The position numbers and the translations under genes are program-made. From Singulisphaera acidiphila DSM 18658 (lineage in GTDB: Bacteria; Planctomycetota; Planctomycetia; Isosphaerales; Isosphaeraceae): a DNA stretch of 64,000 nucleotides. The first letter of the stretch is position 1; every line of letters begins with the position of its first letter. The stretch spans positions 1,922,001 to 1,986,000 of the forward strand of contig NC_019892.1 in assembly GCF_000242455.2 (NCBI RefSeq), read 5' to 3'. Below the pieces are notes generated by a model. The model was not told where the DNA came from and searched no databases. It saw nothing but the letters and a program-made list of their open reading frames with translations. Positions 1 to 8,661 of this stretch are shown here, in pieces.

Positions 1-306
1 CTCAAGTACGATCAGGACAAGGTCTTCGGTTCCGTCGACCTGCGCCGGGCGTTCGACCAGGTGCTGACCCTCGAGACCAACGGGTATGGCCGCAACGGCG
101 AATGCGTGGGCCTCGACGTGAAGGCGATGCGCACCACCACCGTCGAAGACTCGATGCAGCATCTCAGCAACTCGAGGACGATGTTCCTGCGCCTGCTCGA
201 GATCGTTCGCGAACTCGACCTGAAGCAGGTCGAGGTACTCCGAGAGGCGCGGCAGTACGAGCAGCTCGAGATGCTGATTCTCAACGCGTTGACCGGAAGG
301 AAATGA
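1..306 (+). CDS. Sugar isomerase-like TIM-barrel protein, C-terminal end (partial)
   Basis: The reading frame is open from the first base of the window, so only the last 101 residues are visible. The segment starts with LKYDQDKVFGSVDLRRAFDQ and contains GECVGLDVKAMRT, followed by a helical tail ending at TGA. This resembles the C-terminal part of xylose-isomerase-like TIM-barrel sugar isomerases, where a barrel-end GxDVKAMR-type strand is followed by long helices. The metal-binding and catalytic part lies outside the window, so the substrate cannot be judged. A strong hairpin 52 bases downstream probably ends the transcript. Confidence 0.6.
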   Translation, partial: LKYDQDKVFGSVDLRRAFDQVLTLETNGYGRNGECVGLDVKAMRTTTVEDSMQHLSNSRTMFLRLLEIVRELDLKQVEVLREARQYEQLEMLILNALTGRK

Positions 307-357
307 GCGGCCGCTAACCCGCCCTGGGTGCTAGTCGCGAAGCCGAGCTCACCCTTG

Positions 358-394
358 TGGCCTGGCCGTCGGGAATCCCCCGACGGCCAGGCCA
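358..394. terminator. Bidirectional hairpin between convergent genes
   Basis: A perfect 16-bp stem (358-373 with 379-394, TGGCCTGGCCGTCGGG and its complement) with a 5-base loop lies between two convergent genes. Only three T residues follow it on the + strand, so it is a terminator-like structure without a long U tract. Confidence 0.6.
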
Positions 395-402
395 TTTGAG
401 AA

Positions 403-1905
403 TCAACCGGGCGGGTCGCCAAGGACCCTGCTTCCTTCTTCGTCGCGGTTCGAGACGCGGAGTCGGGGCTCATCGTCCTTTCGGCCGAAGAGGACCGAGA
501 CGCTGTCGCGGTGAAGGGTCTGCCATTGAGGGTCGTTCGCGAGCCGTTTGGCCAGGCCGCGGTCGGGTTTGACCCAGACCAGGTGGAACCGCTCTTGCTG
601 GCAGAGGCCGTCCCAGTCGGGTCCTCCTTGGAGGGCGTCGAAGTAGTTGAGAAGGGCTTTTTTGCCGAACAACTCGAACCGATCGTCCACGAAGGCGCGG
701 CGGATGGGGCGGCATTCGGCCTCGATCATGCCTCCCCAGTCTTGCTCGTGGAACAGACGCGACTCAACCGGCTGTTGATTGAGGACCGCGACCCCGTCGA
801 GCGGCCACGTTTTTGGGTCGAAGCCTCCGAACCCGATCCCGCACCAGAGAGCGAGGCCCATCCCGGCCGCTGTGGCCAGCGGCCAGAGGGTCCAGCGGAC
901 CCGGCCTTGTCCGAACTCGCGCGCGGCGAGCGGCAGGCCCTCCAGGAGCTTCGATAAGCCCGGCGCGATGACCAGGGCAAAGAGAGGGGCATGGCGGACC
1001 GACCCCAGCGCAAAATGGAGCCAGACCAAACCGTGCGCCAGGTCGTAGCGGTCCAACCGCCTTGTGGAGAAGGTCGGCAAGGCAATCAGGGCGAGGATAA
1101 CCCATTCGATCAGGCGGAACTCGGGCCGGCCAAACGGAATCGGCTGGTACTCCGCGATCAGTTGCGTGACACCGCTCGATCCGAGCAAATGGAACACGTG
1201 CTGGTAAAGGCCGATCCCGTACGGATTGATCAGCGGGGCCAGCAAGCAAAGCACAAAGGCCGCTGCGAATTTCCAAAGATTGCGTTTTCTTGATGCGTCC
1301 CAGGGACCTGAGATTGCGTGCCCGAAGGTGGCGGTGAGGACGATGAGGGGGCCGGCAAGAAACCCACCGTGAAGATTGGCCCAGGGCACCATCAAGAATG
1401 GCACGAGCAGAACGGCCTTATCGCTTCGCTCGTGCTGGCGTTGGCAGAGCCGGAGAACCCAAAAAACGAAGAGCAAGGTGAAGAGGTGCGGGCGGATCAA
1501 GAAGTGGATCGAGCCGATCCCAGCCGCCAGAATCGTGACCACCGTCGCGATCAGGGGGGGGATTCCATCACGCATGAGCCCGCGTGCGAGACTCCCGTAG
1601 AGGGTTGCTAGGGCGAGGGCGGTGGCCGCGATCGCCGCCGACCATCCCCAACGGTCCACGAACGCGGCCAGGGCCAGGTCGAACGCCCAAGACTGGTCGA
1701 CCCAGGGGGTGAGTTCCCTGGTGTAAGTAAGGGTGTCGAACCGAGGAACGTCCCCCGTCCGCAGAATTTCGCGGCCGAGTCGGACGTGCCAGAACGTCCC
1801 CGGGTCATTCAAGAGGCTGGTCCGGCAACCGACCGTGACCATGACCAAGACGATGCCAAAGACCAGGTCCGGCATTCCCGGAGCCAACCGGCGGATCCAC
1901 GTCAT
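403..1905 (-). CDS. Multi-pass membrane protein, glycosyltransferase-39-like
   Basis: About 500 residues with many hydrophobic helices: one near the N-terminus (LVFGIVLVMVTVG), followed by a loop containing DPGTFWHVRLGREIL, a long hydrophobic core, and a soluble C-terminal domain with VDDRFELFGKKAL. The D-x-x-x-x-W motif in the first outer loop followed by repeated helices resembles planctomycete membrane glycosyltransferase-like proteins, but the acceptor and donor are unknown. I chose the ATG at 1905 (MTWIRRLAPG); a TTG at 1935 would add ten residues, and neither has a clear Shine-Dalgarno. It points towards the hairpin at 358-394. Confidence 0.6.
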   Translation of the reverse strand: MTWIRRLAPGMPDLVFGIVLVMVTVGCRTSLLNDPGTFWHVRLGREILRTGDVPRFDTLTYTRELTPWVDQSWAFDLALAAFVDRWGWSAAIAATALALATLYGSLARGLMRDGIPPLIATVVTILAAGIGSIHFLIRPHLFTLLFVFWVLRLCQRQHERSDKAVLLVPFLMVPWANLHGGFLAGPLIVLTATFGHAISGPWDASRKRNLWKFAAAFVLCLLAPLINPYGIGLYQHVFHLLGSSGVTQLIAEYQPIPFGRPEFRLIEWVILALIALPTFSTRRLDRYDLAHGLVWLHFALGSVRHAPLFALVIAPGLSKLLEGLPLAAREFGQGRVRWTLWPLATAAGMGLALWCGIGFGGFDPKTWPLDGVAVLNQQPVESRLFHEQDWGGMIEAECRPIRRAFVDDRFELFGKKALLNYFDALQGGPDWDGLCQQERFHLVWVKPDRGLAKRLANDPQWQTLHRDSVSVLFGRKDDEPRLRVSNRDEEGSRVLGDPPG

Positions 1906-2124
1906 CGTCCACGCTTTCTGAAATCCGATTCGCAAAACGCCTTGGGCGCGGGGCAGTCACTCCTCAAAAGGAACCATAGGACACGCCTCGTTTCCCGTCG
2001 TACGGTCGGAGGGAACGGGCGGCATCCCCCTTTTCGCCGGAACATGATCGGTTATACTGAGTAAAGGCTCGCCCCCCGCAACGGCCGACGGTCGTCTTTT
2101 CCCCGTGGCCGCAGCCGTTCTCAG

Positions 2125-3240
2125 ATGAGTTCGCCTCCCCTTTTGCCCTTTTTTTGGTTGCCGAGGTGTTCTGTGAGGCACCCGCGTCCCCGCGTCAACC
2201 GCCGCGACTTGTTGCGCCTTCGGCGGTTCAACGACGCTACGCCTGTCTCGAACCCTGTCTCGAGCGATCGCCCGAGCTCCGGCGACCTGATCAAGGCGAC
2301 TCGACCGGCGATGGGCTCCTATTTCGAGGTGCGGATCGCGGCCAATACCCCGGGCGGGGCGGACCTGGTGGGTCGGGTGCTCGACCGGATCGACGAGCTC
2401 GAGACCCAGTTGACGGTCTACCGCGACGATTCGGAGGTCAGTCGCCTGAATGCGGCGGCCCATCGCGGCCCGATTGAGGTTGAGCCAGGCCTCTTCCGTC
2501 TGCTCGAACTCGCCCTGGAACTGGGCAGGGCGACGGGCGGGGCCTACGACGTGACGACGGGGGCGCTCTCCGAGGCCTGGGGGTTCTTCAAAGGTCCTCG
2601 GCGGGTTCCCAGTCCTCAGGATTTGGCCGACGCCCGGGAGCGGACCGGTCAGCATCACTTGTCGCTCGACCCTGAACGCCGCACGGTGACGTTCGACCGC
2701 GCTGGTGTGGCGATCAATCTTGGGAGCATCGGCAAGGGCTACGCGATCGACGCTGCCGCCGAGGTCGTCAAGGGCTACTGGTGGCCGACCTCGGCCTTGA
2801 TCCACGGGGGACGATCGAGCCTCTACGCTCTCGGCTCTCCGCCCGGTCAATTCGGGGGCCGTTGGGAGATCGCCGTACGCAACCCATTTCAGCCCGAGAC
2901 TCCGCTCGGAATCCTCCGGCTGCGGAACCGAGGGATGGGAACGTCGGGCACCGACTTTCAGCGGTTCGAGTCCGACGGTCGGATCTACGGCCATATCCTC
3001 GACCCAAGGACCGGCGAACCTGCGTTTGGCCCGGCCAGCGTCACCGTCCTGGCCCCTACGGCGGCCGAGGCCGACGCCCTCTCTACCGCCTTCTACTTGC
3101 TTGGCCCTGCGGCTGCGGCGTCTTACGTGACCGCCCATCCGGAGATCGGCGCGATTTTCGTGAATGAAGGAGACGCCGATGGCTCGCCGTCGATCGTCAC
3201 CTTCGGCCTGACCGATGATGATTTCTTACGGGACCCCTGA
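2125..3240 (+). CDS. apbE: FAD:protein FMN transferase (ApbE family)
   Basis: About 371 residues. ApbE proteins covalently attach FMN from FAD to threonine residues of partner proteins such as NqrB/RnfD. Family features seen are RPAMGSYFEVRI near residue 60, the helix RIDELETQLTVYRDDSEVSRLN, INLGSIGKGYAID (the flavin/Mg region), ALIHGGRSSLYALG, and the C-terminal HILDPRTGEP with VTVLAPTAAEADALSTAFY. The N-terminus carries RVNRRDLLRL, which may be a weak export signal; a GTG at 2173 with GAGGTG just upstream is an alternative start. No Nqr/Rnf genes are in the window, so its target is unknown. The next gene, DoxX, follows on the same strand. Confidence 0.9.
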   Translation: MSSPPLLPFFWLPRCSVRHPRPRVNRRDLLRLRRFNDATPVSNPVSSDRPSSGDLIKATRPAMGSYFEVRIAANTPGGADLVGRVLDRIDELETQLTVYRDDSEVSRLNAAAHRGPIEVEPGLFRLLELALELGRATGGAYDVTTGALSEAWGFFKGPRRVPSPQDLADARERTGQHHLSLDPERRTVTFDRAGVAINLGSIGKGYAIDAAAEVVKGYWWPTSALIHGGRSSLYALGSPPGQFGGRWEIAVRNPFQPETPLGILRLRNRGMGTSGTDFQRFESDGRIYGHILDPRTGEPAFGPASVTVLAPTAAEADALSTAFYLLGPAAAASYVTAHPEIGAIFVNEGDADGSPSIVTFGLTDDDFLRDP

Positions 3241-3290
3241 GACAAGGGGACCGAAAGTCTCTTTCCTGGTTCGCTCGTTGATTTGAGCAA

Positions 3291-3296
3291 AGGAGG
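3291..3296 (+). promoter_or_regulatory. Strong Shine-Dalgarno that points to a CTG start
   Basis: AGGAGG at 3291-3296 (within AAAGGAGG) lies six bases before CTG at 3303. The first in-frame GTG is at 3354, far outside the reach of this site, so the site argues for initiation at CTG. Confidence 0.55.
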
Positions 3297-3302
3297 ACTC
3301 CC

Positions 3303-4262
3303 CTGGCTGCCTCGCGACGTTTTTATCCCGGATTTCTTGGGGCGCTCTTCCTCGTGCTCTTGAGGATTGCAATCGGCTGGCATTTCCTCTACGAAGGGCT
3401 GGAGAAAGTCGAGACCACGCGGAAAGCCGGGAAGTCCTTCACGGCCGAACCCTACCTGCGGTTCTCGACCGGGCCGCTTGCGCCCACCTTCCGTGGGCTC
3501 ATCCCTGATGTGAACAGTATTCACAAACTCAACCCCGATGATCGCAAGGCAAGCTGGAAGGCCGATGTCGACCAGATCGCCAAGCATTATCACTTCGACC
3601 AGGCGCAGAACGACAAGGCTCAGCTCCTCTTGAAAGAGAGCGAAGACTACGCCGACATCTGGTTCGAGGATCATGAAACGAAAGAGAATCGACGGAAGTA
3701 CTTCGTCGAGCTGGGAAAAGTCCAGAAGATCGAACAAAACCCCAACGCTCTCTCGTATGAGCGGGAGCGGGCCGCCGCCAAGCGGAAAGATCTCGACGTC
3801 GATCGCAGGGCGCTAATCGCCGATCTGGATGCACGAGGCGAGACCTTGCGTGATGCCGTCGCTCAGTTGGCGACTCCCGAGGTACGCGAGGCCGCCGGCC
3901 CTTACGTACCACCGCGAACCACGATCGATTGGGTCAACCTGTCGACGATGTGGGGCCTGGTCATCATGGGCGGCTGCCTGATTCTCGGGCTGTTCACCCC
4001 GCTGGCGTCCCTGGCCGGTGCCGTCTTCCTCGGACAGATCTACTTGAGTATGCCCCCCTGGCCCGGCTTGCCGCCGAATCCGATGGCCGAGGGGCACTAC
4101 TTCATTGTGAATAAGAACCTGATCGAGATGCTCGCGTGCCTTGCCCTGGCTTGCCTTCCGACCGGCTCCTGGATCGGGCTCGACGCCCTGCTCTTCGGCG
4201 CCCGCCGTCGCCGCCGTGAGCTGGCTCGTGAACTTGCCGAATCCGAGTCGGCACGTGCGTGA
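3303..4262 (+). CDS. DoxX-family membrane protein
   Basis: About 319 residues from the proposed CTG start. The N-terminus reads RRFYPGFLGALFLVLLRIAIGWHFLYEG, a typical DoxX first helix with the GWHFLYEGLEK motif after it. A large charged, helical insert (roughly residues 60-200) separates this from three C-terminal helices: WGLVIMGGCLILGLFTPLAS, a second around MPPWPGLPPNPM, and EMLACLALACLPTG. DoxX proteins are poorly understood inner-membrane proteins linked to quinone and redox stress. Starting at GTG 3354 instead would remove half of the first helix, which is why CTG 3303, with an ideal ribosome site, is preferred. It follows apbE by 62 bases and may be cotranscribed with it. Confidence 0.75.
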   Translation: MAASRRFYPGFLGALFLVLLRIAIGWHFLYEGLEKVETTRKAGKSFTAEPYLRFSTGPLAPTFRGLIPDVNSIHKLNPDDRKASWKADVDQIAKHYHFDQAQNDKAQLLLKESEDYADIWFEDHETKENRRKYFVELGKVQKIEQNPNALSYERERAAAKRKDLDVDRRALIADLDARGETLRDAVAQLATPEVREAAGPYVPPRTTIDWVNLSTMWGLVIMGGCLILGLFTPLASLAGAVFLGQIYLSMPPWPGLPPNPMAEGHYFIVNKNLIEMLACLALACLPTGSWIGLDALLFGARRRRRELARELAESESARA

Positions 4263-4379
4263 GCCCGGACAGGCTCATTTGTCTTGATCGCAAGGCCACG
4301 GATACCGGGCCGATTCCGAATTGACCCTGAGCGGTTTGAACCATCCCAGGACTTCCTGACCCGAGAGGGATTCATCAAA

Positions 4380-5933
4380 ATGGGCAGCTTGACCCCCGAG
4401 CAGCGTACCCTGGGCCGCGAGAATGCGAACCGCGTGCTCGGCGTTTCCCGCCGCGACATGCTCAAGGCGGCCGCCGCGACACCGGCCCTTGGCGCCTTCT
4501 ACTTCGGCTACGAGAAGCTGGACCGGCCCCCGGTCCGCGCCGCGATCATCGGCACGGGCAACGAAGGTTGCGGAGCGATGATCCACGATCATAACCGCGA
4601 CTACCTGAACTACATCGGCTTCTGCGACATCAGGCCGTCCAACCAGGCTCGGGCCATCAAAGAGTTCTCTGCGCACAAGCAGTACACCACCGACGACGTC
4701 AAGAAGCTCAAGAAGTACGCCGACCACAAGGAGATGCTCGCGGATCCGGACGTCGAGGTGGTCGTGATCGCCTTGCCGCTCTGGCTCCACGCGCCGATCG
4801 CCATTGAGGCGATGAAAGCGGGCAAGCATGTCTTCTGCGAAAAGTTGATGGCGCATAACGTCCGTGAATGCAAAGAGATGTGCCGGGTCGCTCGCGAGAC
4901 GAACAAGCTGCTGGCCATCGGTCACCAGCGGCATTACTCGGTGCTCTACGACAACGCCAACTACCTCGTCCAGAACGACCTCCTCGGTGACATCCGGCAC
5001 ATCCGCGCCCTCTGGCACCGGAACAACGCACGCCCAGCGCCGATGCTCAAGGACGGTAAACCGGTCTATGACCCCGAGACCGGCCTGCCGGTCCCGCTCC
5101 GGGACGAGGACGGGAGCATCGTCTATCTCGACGGCTGGAAGCCCAAGATCGACGACCTCGACAAGAAAATCGATTTCAAAAAGTACGGCTATGACAGTCT
5201 CGACCAACTGGTCCGCTGGAGGCTCTACAACAAGACCGGCGCCGGCTTGATGGCCGAACTCGGCAGCCACCAGCTCGACGCCTGCTCGATCTTCCTGGGC
5301 AAGAAGCACCCGATGGCCGTAACGGGCATCGGCGGCACTTACCTCTACACCGATGGCCGTGAAGTGGACGACCACGTTTTCGTCACCTTCGAGTTCCCCG
5401 GCAAGGCGAAGAACGACCACGTCGTCGTGACCTACTCCTCGATCAACACCAACTCGTTCGAGAAGTACGGCGAGACGATCATGGGTTCTCGTGGGACCAT
5501 GATCATCGAAGAGGAAAAGGAAATCCTGCTCTACAAGGAAGCAGGCGCTTCCGCGATCTCGCGCTTGACCAGCATCGCGCTGGAGAAGGCCGGCAAGAAG
5601 CCGCTGGTCGAAGCCAGCCCGAGTACGTCAGGCCCGTCCGCGGCCACCGCCCTGGGGGGCCTGGCCACCGCTGACCCGTCGCGCGGTTACCGCGAGGAGC
5701 TCGAGCACTTCGCCTACTGCATTCGCCACGGCAACGAGTCGAACTACCACGAAGACAAGGATCACCAGCCTCGCTGCCGAGGTGAAGTGGCCCTCGCCGA
5801 CGCGGTCATCGCCTTGACCAGCAACCTGGCGATGAAGCAGAAGCGGCGGATTGAGTTCGACGAGCGTTGGTTCGACTACAAGTCGGACGAGGTTCCCGAA
5901 GGGTCGGATCACGCAATCGCCAAGCGATCCTGA
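4380..5933 (+). CDS. Gfo/Idh/MocA-family oxidoreductase with twin-arginine leader
   Basis: 517 residues. The N-terminus has SRRDMLKAAAATPALGAF (twin arginine at residues 24-25), a Tat export signal. The Rossmann segment AAIIGTGNEG is at about residues 54-63, and EKLMAHN (154-160) is a variant of the EKP motif that contains the family's catalytic lysine. Residues about 170-340 form the C-terminal alpha/beta domain. The family oxidises or isomerises sugars with NAD(P); the substrate here is unknown. The ATG at 4380 has GAGAGGGA nine bases upstream, so an earlier in-frame ATG at 4284 is not used. A strong terminator follows the stop. Exported Gfo/Idh/MocA proteins are very common in planctomycetes. 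Confidence 0.88.
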   Translation: MGSLTPEQRTLGRENANRVLGVSRRDMLKAAAATPALGAFYFGYEKLDRPPVRAAIIGTGNEGCGAMIHDHNRDYLNYIGFCDIRPSNQARAIKEFSAHKQYTTDDVKKLKKYADHKEMLADPDVEVVVIALPLWLHAPIAIEAMKAGKHVFCEKLMAHNVRECKEMCRVARETNKLLAIGHQRHYSVLYDNANYLVQNDLLGDIRHIRALWHRNNARPAPMLKDGKPVYDPETGLPVPLRDEDGSIVYLDGWKPKIDDLDKKIDFKKYGYDSLDQLVRWRLYNKTGAGLMAELGSHQLDACSIFLGKKHPMAVTGIGGTYLYTDGREVDDHVFVTFEFPGKAKNDHVVVTYSSINTNSFEKYGETIMGSRGTMIIEEEKEILLYKEAGASAISRLTSIALEKAGKKPLVEASPSTSGPSAATALGGLATADPSRGYREELEHFAYCIRHGNESNYHEDKDHQPRCRGEVALADAVIALTSNLAMKQKRRIEFDERWFDYKSDEVPEGSDHAIAKRS

Positions 5934-5963
5934 GTATTGCTCGATTGACCAGGAAGCTTCGCC

Positions 5964-6007
5964 AACGCCCCCATCCTTGGCCCCCGCGGGTCAAGGATGG
6001 GGGCGTT
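5964..6007 (+). terminator. Rho-independent terminator of the oxidoreductase gene
   Basis: A 16-bp stem (5964-5979 with 5992-6007, AACGCCCCCATCCTTG and its complement) with a 12-base loop runs straight into TTTTTTTCTTTT on the + strand. It lies 30 bases after the stop of the gene ending at 5933. Confidence 0.9.
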
Positions 6008-6215
6008 TTTTTCTTTTGAATAAAGGCTCGGCCGGAATACATCACGCAGGATGAGATCCCGCCCATCGTTCATCGGCGGCCAGTGCGGCACTCCCGGGTC
6101 GTGTGATTTCGACAATTGGCGGGAGTAGAAACGGGGCACGTAGGAACTGTCGAGGCTCAAGGGCCGAATCTGGTTCTGGACCTGAATTCGGCCCCTGTGA
6201 ATCAAGTGTCATCGA

Positions 6216-7220
6216 CTACTTGACGCGCACCAACTTCATGATGCGGCCTGCAACGTTCCAATCCTGGACGTACAGGTTGCCGTCCTTGTCCCAGGACGAG
6301 CCGTGCGTGCCGCTGAAGATTCCCTCGATCCAGTCCGCTTGCGGCACATTGTAATTCACTCGCTTTGCGGGGTCCGCGTTATGGCCGAGAACCGCGATGA
6401 TCGTGTTGCTTTTGTCGAGGATGACCAGGCGCCCATGCAAGTCCGGCACGGAGACGTAGTCTCCCTGGACTGCGGCCGATGTCGGCATTCCCAGGCCGGT
6501 CACGACCTCGGCGATGAACTCTCCATTGAGGTCATAGTGCAGCAGACGGCCTTTGGGCTCGTGGTTGCGGTCGCAGATCAGCAGGCGGGGCGGGTTGTAG
6601 CGTGTGTCGAGCGTCATCCCGTGGGCGGTGTTGAATTCCTTGAGTCCGTTTCCCTTGGTTCCGAAATGCATCAGGTATTTGCCGGTCTTGTCGAACTTGA
6701 AGATGTGGTCGCTCGCGTAGCCATCGGACAGGAAAATATCGCCATTTGGGGCGACCGTGATCGCCGTGGGATTGAATTTCGTCAGCTTGAGACCCGATTC
6801 CTCGGGGAACGGTAGCTTCAGGGCGATGTCGCCGGTCCGGGCGTTGAACTTGATCCCTTCGGCGTTGGCGTTGCGGGCGCCGTAGATGAACTCACCGTCC
6901 GCTTCCTCGCGGATCTTGATGTCGTGCATGTCGGAATATTTATCGCCGAGGAAGCTGCGTAGTACCTTGCCTTCGGGTGAGAAGACGAAGACACCGGCAT
7001 GGGCGCTCGTGTAGATGTTGCCGTCCTTATCGACGGCAACGCCGCCGTGGGTTGGCCCGATCACGGATTTTCCGTCCGGGCCGAGGCCCCAGCCCGGCAC
7101 CGTGTCGAAGGTCATCTGACCGCAGCCCATCCGTACGGGCTCAGGTGTGTCCGCCGCAAAAACCGGCAGCGCGAGCCCGAAGACAAGGGCGAAAGCGACG
7201 AAGGCCGAGCGGTTCCTCAA
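6216..7220 (-). CDS. Secreted NHL/six-bladed beta-propeller protein
   Basis: 334 residues from a TTG start at 7220, chosen because AGGAG lies eight bases before it and it gives a clean signal peptide (hydrophobic AFVAFALVFGLALPVFAA). The mature part has repeated propeller-blade motifs: GGVAVDKDGNIYTSAHAGVF, ITVAPNGDIFLSDGYASDHI, HGMTLDTRYNPPRLLICD and HGSSWDKDGNLYVQDWNVAG. This is the pattern of NHL-repeat or peptidyl-alpha-hydroxyglycine-lyase-like propellers. No catalytic residue set can be assigned. It probably acts in the periplasm or outside the cell. It converges with the oxidoreductase gene, separated by the terminator. Confidence 0.8.
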   Translation of the reverse strand: MRNRSAFVAFALVFGLALPVFAADTPEPVRMGCGQMTFDTVPGWGLGPDGKSVIGPTHGGVAVDKDGNIYTSAHAGVFVFSPEGKVLRSFLGDKYSDMHDIKIREEADGEFIYGARNANAEGIKFNARTGDIALKLPFPEESGLKLTKFNPTAITVAPNGDIFLSDGYASDHIFKFDKTGKYLMHFGTKGNGLKEFNTAHGMTLDTRYNPPRLLICDRNHEPKGRLLHYDLNGEFIAEVVTGLGMPTSAAVQGDYVSVPDLHGRLVILDKSNTIIAVLGHNADPAKRVNYNVPQADWIEGIFSGTHGSSWDKDGNLYVQDWNVAGRIMKLVRVK

Positions 7221-7809
7221 GATCGGAGCTCCTGATTGCGTTGATGTTGTTACTGTTGCGGTGATGACTTCCTGCCCCCACCGGCCGAGACGACTGGGGT
7301 TTTCCGGACCGACCGCACGTTGGTCTAAGCCGAGGGGTGGTGGCACGGAGAGACTACCAGTCCCAACCGCCGAGATAAAGGTTCCAGCGATGTAAGCCTT
7401 CCCCGGAATTCAGCGATCGGCCCTGGCAAGGGTGGCAACTGATTTCCAACGCGTCTCGATCACCGTCGCATGCCGCAAGAATGAGGCTCCAACGGACAGT
7501 CTGGAACCGCCTTGTCGCAGGCCTGCGAAACGAATTCGGTACAAAAAGGATCTACACCCGTTAGACAAAGTGAGACGCCGCAAACCGCGTCACTCCCCGG
7601 GCTTGCCTCGACAGGGCCGGCGCTGGGCAACCAGGACGAGATCAAGGCATGCTTCGCCCGCCAGTCGGTCTTGCCAATAATCGAGCAAATGCCGAGAATA
7701 GCCAAAACGCCCAGGGAAGGGAGTTTCGCGGCCGACTAGACGCGCTCGCCTTTCATCCGTCTCGAGTCTTGAATACTCGCGAAATGGTTTCAGAAGGAGC
7801 GTCCACAGG
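7221..7809. other. Divergent intergenic region, no gene seen
   Basis: This 589-base stretch lies between the minus-strand propeller gene and the plus-strand Mla operon. Short frames in it are not credible genes (no ribosome site, atypical composition). It should hold both promoters, but I see no convincing -35/-10 pair. No RNA gene was recognised. Confidence 0.5.
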
Positions 7810-8661
7810 ATGGCCGTCGCCTCGCCGCCCGCCTCAAATCCGGCGTTTCACGCGACGCCCGTCCATCGCGTGGGCGAGCAGATTTTCGACATGGTCGCCG
7901 ATATCGGCGACGTCGGACTCTTCTCGGCGCTCACCATTTCCTGGCTCTTTCGTCGACGGCCCAAGTGGTCAACCCTGGTCCCGAGCTTTTACGCGATCGG
8001 CGTCTCGAGCGTCCCGGTCGTTGCAATCACGGGAACGTTCATCGGTATGGTCCTCGCGGTCCAGGCTCACAGCCAGTTCGCGATGATGGGACTGGCCACC
8101 CGGCTCGGCTCGGTGATCAATATCTCGCTGGTGAAAGAACTGGGGCCGGTGCTGGCGGCGACGATGCTCGCGGGCCGGGTTGGGTCGGCGATGTCGGCCG
8201 AGCTCGGGACGATGCGTGTGACCGAGCAGATCGATGCCCTCTCGGCGCTCGGTACCAACCCGATCAACTACTTGGTGGTCCCCCGCTTTCTCGCCTGTTT
8301 TCTACTGATTCCGCTGCTGACGCTCATGGCCGACTTCATGGGAGTCATCGGTGGTGCGGTGATCAGCACCCAACTCCTCGCGGTCGACTCCTTCGCCTAC
8401 TGGCAGCACTCGCGCGAATATGTCGGTGGGATGGACCTGTTTGCGGGCGTCTTCAAAAGCTTTTTCTTCGGCGCAGCGATTGCGTTGATCAGTTGCCATC
8501 GGGGGTTCCATTCCCGAGCGGGCGCGGAAGGTGTCGGACGCGCTGCGACCGAGGCCTTCGTTTACTCATTCATCGCGATCTTGTTTCTCGATTTGACGAT
8601 TGGGATCGCCTGGAACGCCGTGTACCGGTCTATCTGGCCGCAAGCGGGGGGGCTGATATGA
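7810..8661 (+). CDS. mlaE: Mla-type ABC transporter permease (MlaE family)
   Basis: 283 residues with AGAAGGAG ten bases before the ATG. Five to six hydrophobic helices are visible, with the family's conserved region ITGTFIGMVLAVQAHSQFA, the segment LVKELGPVLAATMLAGRVGS near residues 115-135, and EIDALSALGTNPI-like TEQIDALSALGTNPINYLV. MlaE forms the membrane core of a phospholipid transporter between inner and outer membranes. The stop overlaps the start of the ATPase gene (ATGA), which indicates translational coupling, and an MlaD gene follows, so this is a compact three-gene lipid transport operon. MlaA, MlaB and MlaC are not in this window. Confidence 0.93.
   Translation: MAVASPPASNPAFHATPVHRVGEQIFDMVADIGDVGLFSALTISWLFRRRPKWSTLVPSFYAIGVSSVPVVAITGTFIGMVLAVQAHSQFAMMGLATRLGSVINISLVKELGPVLAATMLAGRVGSAMSAELGTMRVTEQIDALSALGTNPINYLVVPRFLACFLLIPLLTLMADFMGVIGGAVISTQLLAVDSFAYWQHSREYVGGMDLFAGVFKSFFFGAAIALISCHRGFHSRAGAEGVGRAATEAFVYSFIAILFLDLTIGIAWNAVYRSIWPQAGGLI

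Noticed and set aside
1957..3138. 393-codon minus-strand frame opposite ApbE
   Set aside because: It mirrors the ApbE gene, has charged low-complexity sequence and no family motif.
7965..8657. N-terminal extension of the MlaF frame inside mlaE
   Set aside because: It overlaps mlaE completely; the ATG at 8658 with an ATGA overlap is the normal operon arrangement.
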